Of a DNA stretch of 64,000 nucleotides, positions 1 through 11,528 are shown one piece after another. Each line of letters opens with the position of its first letter. Positions within the stretch are counted from its first letter, which is position 1. Both the position numbers and the translations under genes were made by a program. Origin of the DNA: Sipunculus nudus (Eukaryota > Annelida > Sipuncula > Golfingiida > Sipunculidae); contig CM049316.1 of NCBI GenBank assembly GCA_026874595.1, positions 43,291,695 through 43,355,694 of the forward strand. The letters are read 5' to 3'. A model generated the notes under the pieces. It had not been told where the DNA came from and made no database searches. It saw only the letters and a program-made list of their open reading frames with translations.

Positions 1-1097
1 AATTTTAAATTGACCCGTGTGTAATTCATCAAGTGTAAGGCTGTCAAACATATTTTGAGACACATTTTGAATTTGATTTCCCTCTATGTTTAACCACTTC
101 AGGTTTTCAAGCCCTTTCCATGCCGAAGCAGACAAATGTGAAATATGATTATTGGCAAGGGATAGGCGTTTGATACCTCTGAGACCAAAAAACTCCCATT
201 GGCGATTTCTTTTATTTTAAGATCGTTAAGATGAAGATACCTGATTGAAGACAACCCATAGAAAGCGGATTCACCTAGCGCCTGGATAGGATTTCCGTAT
301 AAATAAAGATGCTGCAAATTACGTAAACCGGAAAACATGCCTTTTGTGATGACCCTCAACAGATTATGACGGAGGTCCAAAAGCAAAAAATTGGCAAGAT
401 TAGCAAAAAGGTCAGACTTACTGGCACGAATACTAATGTTTGCTAGCTTTAACCTTCCTAGATAAACAAAATCTTTAAACCAGAGCCTTACTGATGTGTC
501 TGTGGTCGTAGCCAACTGCAGCGACCTAATATCAAATGGCATGTTTGGTAACGTGTGATTAGCGGGATCGATACATATAGCTGATCTTCACATCCACGTG
601 GGCATTTCCTAAATGGACATAAGGCCTCGTCATCAAAAGATTTTCTACAATGCACAACCCAATCACACACAAATTGCTGGTCTAGGCATATACCTTCCTT
701 ACTACATTTAAACAGACCTGGGCAACTCAAATTGTTACAGTTAATTTCATCTTGGCCATCCGGACAGTCCGGCATTCCATTACATACTTTGTGAATGGGG
801 ATACAGTAGGAGTCAGCGCATTTAAAATTACCTGGGCATTCAAATGACTTTCACTTACGTAAATGGTCGCCATCTGGACACGATGAGATGTACCCGTACT
901 CACTGACGTCATACATACACGCAGTATGGCGTTCAAAGCAAAGCACATGATCCATTCGACAACGAGAAAGAGTGCCAGTGGTTGAAGACAAAAAGGTTCG
1001 AAGTTACTCACATGTAGGGTTCTCTCTTTTCGGTAATCAGTTTCTTTCCATTCCCCCCTCTTCACATCTCTAATTTCCATTTTTTCGTCCTCCTGGG
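1..1097 (-). pseudogene. Broken partial copy of the GRL101-like receptor gene (LDLa and LRR part)
   Basis: The minus strand matches the intact receptor exon at 22985-26212 from about its residue 436 to residue 803, with only scattered differences; for example MPFDIRSLQL and NLQHLYLYGNPIQALGESAF are both present. The copy is dead. A TGA at 851-853 replaces a cysteine codon between LDLa modules. One base is missing near 960-1000. About 10 bases are missing near 575-590, just after CPRGC. One base is missing near 185-200. Similarity stops abruptly near 1097, inside the parent coding sequence, so this is a 5'-truncated copy without the CUB/lectin part. It runs off the left edge, so the 7TM part may lie outside the window. 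It has the same strand as the parent and lies about 22 kb from it, which fits a local duplication followed by decay. Confidence 0.9.
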
Positions 1098-1654
1098 CAG
1101 CTCATATTACTATTAAAGTGTGGAGCATTCCATTAATATCTCTTGCCATGCATACCACTGGTATACTCAATTTAATCTTTAAACTGTATTTAGAATTATC
1201 AATTACAGTTACATATTTGTTTTATCAAATATATACTTTGGAATTACGCTTAGTCCCACAACCTTTTTCCCTTATTGCATGATTAAATGGTTTAAGGTGT
1301 ATATTACAGAGTAAGTTATATACTTATTGTCCCGCTCTGAGGATGCGGGGGACATTGATTTTGGTTTGTCTGTCTGTCCGTCTGCTATTAGTCGGTTTCA
1401 GATTTTTTCGTCTTTGCAATAATTTTCCTAATTTTAATTTTAATTCAAATTTGGGTCAATGATTTTACATGCATACCATGATTGGAATTGGTTTTTAAGT
1501 GTCTATCTAAAATATATCTCTCCAGCTAAAAAAACAAAATTATCAGATTTTGGTCCAATTTCTCAATGTGTCTCAGTTTTTGTGTTCGCTTACAGATGTC
1601 TCCACATGTCATTGTGGATTTTGGTCTTATTTCTCAATGTGTTTTAAGTTTTAA
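1098..1654. other. AT-rich spacer with a repeat terminus at about 1326-1400
   Basis: No gene is seen. From about 1326 the sequence reads TTGTCCCGCTCTGAGG, then a GGGGACATTGATTTTGG block and a run of GTCTGTCTGTCC. The same block occurs in reverse complement near 32447-32527, so this is probably one end of a dispersed repeat. A degenerate partial copy of the following 263-bp unit may lie near 1590-1650. Confidence 0.4.
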
Positions 1655-2455
1655 GTTCGCCTGCAGATGTATCCACATGTCATAGTGCATCTGTTAAAGT
1701 TTTCATGTGCCATCATATTTTCTCTGCATGTAATAAATTTGGTTGCTTATCAAGCATGGAAGACGACAAGATCCAAAAGTGGGAGACAATCATTCCACAA
1801 ATTTCTTGTAGGATTTTGTTTATGCTCATTTGGAGAGTACAATTTTAATTTTTACAGTACTTTATGTCAATAAATGAAATGTGTATTTTTATACAACAGA
1901 TGATCTGCACTTCCTTCCTTCGCCTGCAGATGTATCCACATGTCATAGTGCATCTGTTAAAGTTTTCATGTGCCATCATATTTTCTCTGCATGTCATAAA
2001 TTTGGTTGCTTATCAAGCATGGAAGACGACAAGATCCAAAAGTGGGAGACAATCATTCCACAAATTTCTTGTAGGATTTTGTTTATGCTCATTTGGAGAG
2101 TACAATTTTAATTTTTACAGTACTTTATGTCAATAAATGAAATGTGTATTTTTATACAACAGATGATCTGCACTTCCTTCCTTCGCCTGCAGATGTATCC
2201 ACATGTCATAGTGCATCTGTTAAAATTTTCATGTGCCATCAAGATTTTCTCTGCATGTCATAATTTTGGTTGCTTATCAAGCATGGAAGACGACAAGATC
2301 CAAAAGTGGGGGACACACATTCCACAAATTTGCTTGTATGATTTTGTTTATACTCATTTGGAGAGTACAATTTTTATTTTTACAGTACTTTATTTATGTC
2401 AATAAATGAAATGTGTATTTTTATACAACAGATGATCTGCACTTCCTTCCTTATT
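1655..2455. repeat. Tandem repeat, about 263-bp unit, three copies
   Basis: The string ATGTATCCACATGTCATAG begins at 1667, 1930 and 2193, giving an exact 263-bp period. The first two copies are nearly identical. The third has small changes, including a four-base TTTA duplication near 2392 and several substitutions. Open frames of 68-92 codons that cross the copies repeat the same peptide and are by-products of the repeat. Confidence 0.9.
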
Positions 2456-2744
2456 CTATATTTTACAGGGTTTCATATATTCCTAGTGGGTTTTTTAAAC
2501 ATGTATTACTTTCACATAGTTAAAATACAGATAGCTTAATTAACAAATATTTGATCATGAGAGGCTCCTGCATCCTAAATTTAACATAGTCCAAAAAGTG
2601 CAATCTGGTCTTTGTGTTACATATATATAATTAATATTTGATTATCCAAAAATAGCAAGGCCTTTTCCTATTAGCTTTTCAAATGCTAAAATGTAAACAA
2701 ATAGAAGGAAGTTCATGTTGCATTTGCTAAAATTTAACAAAATT

Positions 2745-2778
2745 CAGCTGAGTGCTGTGACCCAAGGGTCCCTTGTTT
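2745..2778 (+). mobile_element. Solitary tail-like sequence of the palindrome-tailed element family
   Basis: CAGCTGAGTGCTGTGACCCA followed by AGGGTCCCTTGTT resembles the tail at 63473-63508 (CAGCTGAGCGTCATGACCCA, then TGGGTCACTTGTT). No matching head is obvious upstream. The 263-bp array at 1655-2455 could be the body of this copy, but that is only a guess. Confidence 0.4.
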
Positions 2779-3304
2779 TAATTTTATTATTTATTCGCTC
2801 TATAGTGATGGACAGTTTATGGAAGCCCATATGATGATATGCATGCACTCACTGTGCATTTCTGCACAGTTGCAATTCCCTAGCAACTTATCCATTTTTA
2901 AATTCTAACTTATCGCTGGGAAATCCACTTACTAAATAACATACATGTAGACTTTCAACTTATGTTGCACAAGCAAGTAAAGTTCAGCTTAATGTAAAAG
3001 TATTGGACAAGTGTACACTCTTGGATTCTTTATATATCCTCTATTGAATATTCTCCTTCAAACGAGTTTATAAATTCAGCCTACAGAAAGTTATTTATTA
3101 TTTATTTTATTTATTTGAAACATGTTGATTATTTATTGGTTTTGCATATATCTAGATGAAAATAAAAAAGTGCTGTTAAATCAGACTTCAAGAGGGTGTA
3201 ACATTCCTTTAAAGTGCCTCTAAAGTACTTGGTATAATAATGAAAATGATTGAATTGAAAATGTTTGGAAAAAAAAGAAAAAATAGAAAACATTTTTTTT
3301 ATAA
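2779..3304. other. AT-rich spacer, nothing recognised
   Basis: No open frame, RNA gene or repeat structure is recognised here. The sequence is AT-rich with short poly-A/T runs. Confidence 0.4.
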
Positions 3305-3307
3305 AGT

Positions 3308-3395
3308 TTATTTAAATCAGTGATTTAAAAAAATCAATTGATTTAAATCGCAATTTAAATCAGCGATTTAAATCAACGTGATTTAAATTAATCAA
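3308..3395. repeat. Cluster of GATTTAAATC-type palindromes
   Basis: TTTAAATC or GATTTAAAT occurs about seven times in less than 90 bases, alternating with CAGC/CAGT and CAACG spacers. The word is self-complementary, so the stretch can fold back on itself. It is probably part of an old repeat. Confidence 0.6.
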
Positions 3396-3604
3396 CCCTT
3401 TCTGATAATAGTCATATTTTGTTCCGTGACAACTAATGGACTTACAGACGGACGGAGAGACAAGAAAACCTGATTTTTATTGGGAAACCACCAATGCGTG
3501 ACCCTTACAATCAACCTCTGGTTTTCTTGATGATAATGGTTGTGATAATAATGATAAAGAAAATAGAGTAGCACAATAAAAAAGGCGTCAACAGCCGTTT
3601 AAAG

Positions 3605-3706
3605 ATGTCATTTATATGCTTTGCAGCCGTGGTGGTCCTTCTGGTAGTCCTGGCAACGGCCCGCCGTCAGCTCCGAGAACTTCCGAGTAAATGTGCACAA
3701 CGCTAA
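3605..3706 (+). CDS. Candidate small secreted peptide or signal-peptide exon (33 codons)
   Basis: An ATG at 3605 opens a 33-residue frame ending at TAA 3704-3706. It starts MSFICFAAVVVLLVVLATA, followed by a basic stretch, RRQLRELPSK. The hydrophobic core and small residues before RR look like a cleavable signal peptide. A possible splice donor (GTAAAT) lies at 3687, so this may instead be a first coding exon whose partner I cannot find. The frame is short and the hydrophobic run is only about 18 residues, so chance is a real alternative. No family is recognised. Confidence 0.25.
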   Translation: MSFICFAAVVVLLVVLATARRQLRELPSKCAQR

Positions 3707-4348
3707 GACTGAAGTTTCCATGTCTATCGGTGTCAATATAAATGCATAATAATGGTAACTTTTCATTTTTTTTTTGTTCCAGAGTAAGAGGGAATTTTTT
3801 TTTTAATTAAAGAAATCAAATTTAGGTTGTATTTATTTTGGTTGGGCCCGCAACTCACTGAGCATACAAAAATGTTCTCCTGTACCATGACTGAGACGGG
3901 GCTCCGACTCAGTCATGCACGCTACGTTGTATATTGGGAAAGTATCTGCAGCGCGACCCCCAACCAGGGTCGCATATTATAGAAAGGAAAAACCCAAAAA
4001 TTTTGAAACGTTCAGACTGGATAATTAACTGCGATGGAAAGACAAAATGGTATATGACATTTGGGTGGCTAAATAATATCTTTCATATAACTCAGTATTT
4101 ATGATAATTACCTAGAATACCGGACATATTAGCGTATTATCTTGTCACTTATAGTGCTAACTCCCAATACACGGGTCCTCCGTTTATGTTTAGGCCTACA
4201 ATGATAGAGGATTCAAGGGAGTTCTGAAGTACACACTCAAGTAGTGTGTTTTATTATATTTATTGAAGCTATATTTGACCTTTTTGTGTATCATGTGAAG
4301 CAGATAAAACTTGCTTTCGGTCATTCCGCCCCTAGTTTGATACATTAC

Positions 4349-4480
4349 TGGTTCACTAGTCCACGACGTTGTATGGATGTAACTTCTGTAATGAAAGCTC
4401 GTGACCACGACAAACAAAAATGCAACAACGTTAGCTGTCCAGATCACTAAGTACGTTTTATTCCTCATGGACAAAAAACA
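4349..4480 (-). CDS. Candidate exon encoding an N-terminal membrane anchor
   Basis: On the minus strand a pyrimidine-rich acceptor (TATGTTTCAG) ends at 4481. An ATG follows at 4468, and a possible donor (CCA, then GTAATG) ends the exon at 4349. The 40 codons start MRNKTYLVIWTANVVAFLFV. This is a short basic N-terminus, then about 22 hydrophobic residues, then a polar stalk, as in type II anchored Golgi enzymes. No catalytic exon can be seen downstream on the minus strand, so the function is unknown. An upstream in-frame ATG at 4489 would lie inside the putative intron. Confidence 0.25.
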
Positions 4481-4489
4481 CTGAAACAT

Positions 4490-5396
4490 ACAATAATAAG
4501 CATGTTCAATTCAAAGAAGTCTCATACTTGCAATATGTATGCAAGAATATATGATATAATCATTACGGTTCACACAAAAATAAACAACAAGGCTTATAGC
4601 CTACGTACTTTGCAGGTAATAAAATCTACATATAGTTGGCAACTGCCCTTTACTTAAAAATTTCTCTCGATATCCTTTATATTAACCATCTAAACACAAA
4701 TATCTTTAAAGCTGTGTAAGATCTGTGTAACACTCAGAATTAAATGATAGAAACATGTACACAACAGATACAAAGTTAAGCAGGTTAACTAACAGCTCAA
4801 TTCAAGTCACAACTGTTTGCAATATGTTTACAATTATATGGGTTGCTTAACACGGATGCAAACCTTTTTCAACCTATAAAAATGATATAAGCTGTGTTGT
4901 ACAAGAGCAACATAGGCAACCTTGACTTGCTGAGAACTGGCAGTGTGCTGTGAGTGTCCCACCATGACCGTCCAGTGTCTCTATAAAGAATGTGCAATAA
5001 AAAGTAAATCAGGCTTGTCTGAAATGCTACAGTTGCATATAAAGGTTTGTACTTGGCCAAGACTGATAAACAACCACTGATGCAAGTTCAGCACTACATT
5101 TGTTTCTCCCAACAATAAGTAACAAACTCCCTGTATATGACAACATTATTAATACAGAAGTTAACTCAAGGCCCCAACATCAGTAAATAAATATGTGTGC
5201 ATGACCAATGCCTGTGAAAAGTTACTGTAAAGTGTTAACACAGTTTTGAGTTACCTATGTTTTGGTGAAAATCTCAAGACAGTGTCAGTCTGTAATAGAC
5301 CTATCAATAACTTGTATACAACTATGAGTACAGTTGGTTACCCTTTCATGACACGTTTACTTTCAGTGCACTTTACAGACAACACAAGCCTCCTTC
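4490..5396. other. Spacer, nothing recognised
   Basis: AT-rich sequence without a credible gene. Short frames here lack motifs and splice context. Confidence 0.4.
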
Positions 5397-6663
5397 CAGG
5401 GGCGTAGTCAGAGGGGGGCCGCAGGGGGCACGGTGGTATCAAGTACTCGCCGTCCTCCTGGAATTTCACACTGTCTAATTACGATTAAATTTTCTAAAAC
5501 ACCATCATAAAAATACCATCAGTTCTCGCCTAGCGCCGCGCCCCATGGCTCCCTTGTTTCTGAGGTTCTGTATTTGAACATATTTTCTATATTAGTCCTT
5601 GAAAAAGGGTTTGGTAACTATGCAGGGTGCATGTATAATTATCAAATTGGACTACTTGACTTTCTTGATGTGTACCAAACTTGACTGTTGTCCGAAAAAC
5701 ACTTAAATGAAACACTTAAGATGAAACACTTAAAATGTTAACATGCTTCCGTAAAATACCAATCATCTTATCAAACTGGAAAAGTTGTTCCAGAGCATTC
5801 CGTCAGATGTTGCCACCCACCACCCCGACCTGGAGGAGTGGCGGATGAAACCGTTCTAGCTTCATAACACAGGCACTCGTTTCCAGCACTAAAATTGCTT
5901 AAAAACCGTAATCACGTTGAGTATGGGCGATATACCAGTTATAAAAGAACAAGGTAATGAACTCCGCCGCTACGCGGGCAAGACAACTTTTTTTCACAAG
6001 TCCCAATTCCGGAGAATTCGCTTCACAGGCATGATCGCACGCATTTTTGTTGAAAACTTCTTTATACACAAGATTAAACTTTCAAAAATAAAAGTTCTCC
6101 ACACTAACCGCGAATTCCAGCAAGTTTATTCCAGCTGCGACGCGGTCATTTGTCATGTATACATTTACTAGTTGCGGAAGTAATCCGTAATCCCGGGCTT
6201 AATGTATGTTATGGTTGTAGAACAAACGTTAATGTATACAAAACAAGTGATATGATGGTCCTGGTTGTGTTTTATACTAACTACTATAATTTGCCCATCA
6301 TATAAGCCAGTTGAAAACGATTTCACATTTCATGTCCCCCCCCCCTGCAATATCCTACATCGGCCTTTGGTTTGTCTCAAGCTTGTCCAATCTTGTTCTT
6401 AATTATGTATCCGGCATATATTATAATTTGCAATTTATATATATGAGTTGACAAGCATTTGACAATAATGCCCCCCCTCCCCTGCAATATCATCGATTTT
6501 CCCTGGGTTTTGTCTCAAACTTATCCACGTTTTTTACTTCTAAATTAATTATGTTCGGCAAGTACATGTATTATCATTTGCACTCTGTATAAATACTAGT
6601 TGACAAGGGATTCAAGCTCCCCCCCCCCCCCCCGCCCTCTCTCAAAATCATTGGGCCACCCCT
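5397..6663. mobile_element. Possible repeat bounded by CAGGGGCGTAG and CCACCCCTG
   Basis: CAGGGGCGTAGTCAG at about 5398 is a common start of MITE-like elements in animals. CCACCCCTG at about 6655-6663 could be the matching inverted end. The ends agree over only a few bases and no target duplication was confirmed, so the limits are tentative. An 84-codon frame at 5917-6171 has no recognisable domain. Confidence 0.25.
6333..6632. repeat. Diverged tandem repeat, about 137-bp unit, with C-tracts
   Basis: Two units start with a C-tract followed by CTGCAATATC (near 6345 and 6482). Each continues through a TTTGTCTCAA block to a GTTGACAAG block. A third C-tract near 6620 starts a partial copy. Confidence 0.7.
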
Positions 6664-7211
6664 GATTTGCTCGTCAGCCCAACAGCAATTAGGAGATTGC
6701 ATGGATTTCAATGAAAGGTATCGACTCTCTACATGGAATTACTTAACCCTTGGTTGATCTTAACCTACCTTGTTGGTAATACCTCGAGCACTTTGACTTA
6801 ATTTCAATGCAATTCTATCTTAATAATATCTTAAGCATGCAGGGCAAGATATCTTGTATATTAATATAGCCCAAGAGCAAGGTTTCACCAGCAGTAAGGG
6901 CAGTAATGTAACTCTGCAGATGTACATAGTAATATTTGAGCAAACATTAAAAAATGGAAGCGGTTACCTCCACCAAAAAAGGTGGTTTTGTTTGTGCATA
7001 ATCCTAGGAAAAAATATCTAACGTTTATCAGTGATATAATGGTCATAATTAGTCTTATGTAGTCTTCATTCCTGCGTATGTTGTATTTTTTGTCTGGACG
7101 TGGAAGTGTATATTTTGAGTGTAATTTGCTTGTTCCCGTTAAGGCACCATAGTTGTCACTGGATTATGGTAATAATTCAATGGATGTGATTCACGAATGA
7201 TCTTCTCGGTC
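6664..7211. other. Spacer, nothing recognised
   Basis: No gene or ordered repeat is seen between the C-tract repeat and the LINE tail. Confidence 0.4.
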
Positions 7212-7722
7212 AGTTTTTTTTTTAATCATATTTATTCAGAAAAAACGTATACATGCATAACGTTTACATACATGGAAACACATACAGTTACATACGTCAG
7301 AACATGCACTTACAATACAATGTACAAGACTGTATATGCAGCTGTTCTCATTACCTGATACAATCTTATGCATTACACTTAATTTTACAAACATGCAACG
7401 TCTCTTTACCTAACAAAACATGCATGTGCATAACAACCACTAACATGCAAACATTTACAAGACAATTTTTCTGCAAATTTGCAAGGTCATCCTATTACAA
7501 AACAAAAGTAAAATACTTTGAAATATATTGTATTCAACTCATATATTAATTAGTTTTTCCCCATTTCTTGTAATGTTAATGCAATATTTCTTTACAATCT
7601 GCCATGTATCTTTCTACTTTTTCTGTTTCTTTTAATCAACTTTCAAATACTGCAAATAAAGATGAATGGTGATCTTCTCTGTGTTTATAGAGGACATATT
7701 TATACAATAGGAGAATCTGATT

Positions 7723-8619
7723 TTACAGCATGTTCGTTTCATTTACTGGAAGGATGCCATATATAATAACACAAAGAGACATATTTGGAATGCATAATTC
7801 ATACTCCTGTAACCATGCTTGTAATTTCAAATAAAAGTTCTTACTAACTGTGCAGTGGAAAAATAAATGAATAATAGTTTCATGTTCAATGAAACAAAAT
7901 GAACACCGTGGGGTGTCTTTCAACTTCCATTTGAATAAATGTTCATTCAAAGGTAAATAATTATTAAGTATTTTATACTGAAATTCCCTCAAATAGGTAC
8001 TTAATGTAGTTTTATATATAGCTTAGTATACAAGATCCCATGTAACAACAATATCATTCTCTATATTTAAACATCTCCATCTTTCTTGTCCTGTTGGTGG
8101 TTTTCACAATTTATCCACAAGTGTACGATATATTTTTCTTGACTTTAAACCATTCACCGACTCAAGCCTGCTAATTGTAACAATCATATCCATATTTTGT
8201 TCACTTTGTTTAATCTTATTACTGAAAATACACTTTTTCCATTGTGTTGGGATGGCCGCTTTCAGTGCCATCCAGTTCATGTAATTTAGGAAACTATTAC
8301 ATTGATTTTTAACTTGCATTACAGCATCCCATTTCTTCCAAGATCCTTTATTATCTATCATGTCCTTGATATAACTCATCCCCAAATCATGCAAATTTTT
8401 GTAATACACTGACTTTGAATTTATTTTTATATATTTGTTGTTCCACAGATACTGAAACAGAACATCATCTGGATTTTCAGGACTGACAGACACATAATAA
8501 GCCAAGTCCTCAAAACAATTCAAATAAAATTTTGGCAATATAGTAGGTAGCACAGTAACATCTAAATTATTCCTAATACATTGTAATCCTCCTATTTTCC
8601 TCAATCTGTACTCTAACAT
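7723..8619 (-). pseudogene. LINE ORF2 C-terminal region with zinc-binding RT motif
   Basis: Two open blocks (8619-8104 and 7992-7723) follow the RT core. The second carries CSFC-x10-HLFFHC, the Cys-Cys-His-Cys arrangement of the zf-RVT region at the end of many LINE ORF2 proteins. The preceding FQYKILNNYLPLNEHLFKWK matches the usual run-in (nuclear-export-like LPT/LPL, then a K-rich stretch). The C-terminus stops at 7723. A frame break separates the two blocks near 8000-8100. Confidence 0.8.
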
Positions 8620-8657
8620 CTCATTAATAATTGAGTTTGAAGTATCAAAGAAGCGTT

Positions 8658-10554
8658 TTATCCACAGATTATTCTCTTTGTCTTAATCTTACAATCAATA
8701 TCCGGTACATTAATTCCTCCATCATCATATCTTGCAATAATTGTGCTGTATTTAACTTTTGGCTTTTTTGCTCTCCAGATGAAGTTACATGAAAGTTTCT
8801 TTATAGATAGCATTGTATTTTTTGGGGGTAATAAAATATTTGTTATATACAATATCTTTGAAATACCTAGTGAGCGCACAACCTCTGCTCTACCATATAA
8901 TGTCAGGTTTCTAGTTTTCCAAAGTGAAAGTATGGTTTCTAGGTTATTTTTAACCCTCTTAAAATTCTCCTTGTATACCAGATCTTTATTATATGAAAAC
9001 CTGATTCCAAGTATTTTTAGACAATTGTGTGACAAATCTACCCATTTTAAATTACTATCATTTGGAGCAACATGTTCTAATGATCCAATGTATGCAGCTT
9101 TAGACTTTTGAAGATTTATCCTGAGTGATGAGAAATATTCAAATCGATTTATTACAGACAAAGAATGTTTTAGTGATTCAATATTTCTAACAAATATAGT
9201 TGTGTCATCTGCAAACATGCATGTTTTTACAACAGAATTGCCAATTTGTATTCCATGAATATAAGAGTCTTTCCTTATCATTATTGTCAATATTTCTACT
9301 GCCATTATGAATAAATAAGGGGAGAGTGGGTCTCCTTGCCGTGTCCCTCTTCCTAGCTTAAAATATCCTGTAGTGTATCCATGATTCAAAACTGAACTTT
9401 GTATGTCCCCATGCAATAATTTTACCCATCTGATAAAGTGATTATCAAACTCGAAATATTTTAAAGTGGCAAATACAAAACCATGCTCTAAACTATCAAA
9501 GGCAGCTTCAAGGTCAGCTGCAAACAATACCTGGTATGTTTTCTACTGAAGTATAATGCAATACATCCCATATCAATCTGATAGGTTCTGCTATATACCT
9601 TGAACAAGGCCATACTGATCAGGCTGGATTATTTTTGGTAGGTATTTTTCAATTCTCTTGACCATGATCTTACTTAATACCTTAACATCCACATTGAGTA
9701 AACTGATTGGTCTCCATGCATATAAAAACTTTATGTCTTTCCCTGGTTTTGGTATTTATTTAACAAGAGCTTGCTCTTGAGATATTGTTAAGGAGCCAGT
9801 TTTGTAATTTTCATTTAAACATTCCGTAAGACAATCCCCAAGTTCACTGAACAAAGCTAAATATAATTCTTTTGTCAACCCATCATTACCTGGAGTTTTA
9901 TTATTTTTCATTCCCTTTAAACAATTATATACATCATTTTTTGTAATTAGTTTACCACATGACAGTGCTTCTAATTCATTCAATTTATTCTCACACACAG
10001 GTAGGCTCTGAAAAAAAAACTGTAATAGCTCTTGATTATAACATACTGCTTTTTTTATCATACTTGTCAATGAAGAATTTCCTAATACACGTCATAATTT
10101 CAAATGGGTCATTGATTTCTCTACCTTCATATGACAAAGAACATTATATTGACCTTTTCTTATTATGTTTTTCAAGGTATAGAAAATAGTGTGTACCCCT
10201 TTCACCCTCAAGTATCCACTGAACCCTAGACCTAACAATAATACCTTTAGTAATGTTATCATAATATTCTTGCAATTTTTGTTTTAATTCATAATATTCA
10301 TCATGTGATTCTTGGCTCCCAGCAGTATTTAACTGACTTTCCAGTTCAGATAACCTCTGTTCCAAACTTATTCCATACTCTTTACGTTTCTTTGCCTTAT
10401 TTTTACTATATTTTATTGTATATTCCCTTATCTTATATTTTAAATACTCCCACGTACCTTGAGCTGTTTTTAAAGTTACTTCTTGCCTCCATTCTGCAAT
10501 TTTACGTTTTACATTACACATATATTCTTTGTCATTAATTAAATTATTATTCAT
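8658..10554 (-). pseudogene. LINE ORF2 linker and reverse transcriptase, broken
   Basis: The block at 10554-10144 is a charged helical linker that ends with a GE-x3-YF-x2-LE signature, as in L1-type ORF2. The block at 10070-9756 carries the first RT motif, NNKTPGNDGLTKELY. The block at 9527-8658 holds the RT core: ADLEAAFDSLEHGF, GRGTRQGDPLSPYLF and the catalytic FADD (normally YADD). At least two disruptions between 9756 and 9527 separate the finger and palm regions. The plus-strand frames over this region are antisense shadows. Confidence 0.85.
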
Positions 10555-10559
10555 GCACC

Positions 10560-11318
10560 AATGTGCAGGTCCTGACTATCATTTCTTGCAGATGCCTGAA
10601 ATATTACTGCCGAGTGGTCAGTGTTAATACTAGGGATTATCTCACAACATGTAGTATATGACAACAACGTATCTGATATTAAAAAATAATCAAGGCGTCT
10701 CTGAATTAAAGATGTAGGTGAACGCCAAGTGAATGCTTTAACTGATTATGTTTTATGCGCCATTTATCACATAAATTTAAAGTATCCATTATCACTGAGA
10801 TTTTATTAACAGAGTTATGTTTAATATTTAATCTTCCTCCATCAGCATCCCAATCAGTGAGATGTACATTAAAATCCCCACCCCGTATTATTTCAATGCC
10901 TTGGTCATTGCGAATTTTCAGTATTTCTTGAAATACTAGTTCATAAAATTCAAGCTGCTGTATTTCAGAATTTTGTGCATAAGTGTTAACTAAGATGCAG
11001 TGAAAACCTTTAATTTTACATTCAATTATAACATATCTGCCTTTGGTATCAATATTTATTTCCTTGAAATCAACATTTTTTTCAACATGTACATACTCCA
11101 CGTGACATTGTAGTTCCGAAAGAAAAGTACATTTCACCACGCCACTGTTTTGACCATGCATTCTTATCATTTTGAACACAGTGACATTCTTGTAAAAAGC
11201 AGACTCCATTCTGTGACCCATGCTTCACCAGCCAATTTAACATCTGCCTTCTTTTCACATAGTTCCTTAATCCACCTACATTTAAAGAGAGGATCTGATA
11301 TATTTTATTATCTAACAA
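10560..11318 (-). pseudogene. LINE ORF2 endonuclease domain, frameshifted
   Basis: Motifs of the APE-like endonuclease appear in order but in different frames: LSLNVGGLR with the metal-site Asn, LQECH with the catalytic Glu, VNTYAQN, GGDFNVHL with the Asp and Asn, then SINTDHSAV carrying the final Asp-His. The frame changes near 11090 and near 10745. A stop (TGA) lies near 10560, where the next block starts. The domain nicks target DNA for target-primed reverse transcription in live relatives; this copy is dead. Confidence 0.8.
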
Positions 11319-11528
11319 ACTGAAAATTGAATTGTTTTATATCCTTTAAAAGCATGGGGTTTTTTGTTTGTAGTAATAATAATATTATCCCAAACAAAAT
11401 GACTGTAAATATCTTATATAAATGTCCATTGGCTTGTAACTTGACATATACATACATAAAACACAATAGCATCAATATAATCATCAGGTCATGCCATGCC
11501 TGGCAGTCTTTACCTTAAATAACATAAC

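Noticed and set aside
5917-6171. 84-codon plus-strand frame
   Set aside because: No domain, splice context or similarity; it lies in a possible repeat.
8743-9111. 122-codon plus-strand frame
   Set aside because: It is antisense to the LINE reverse transcriptase.
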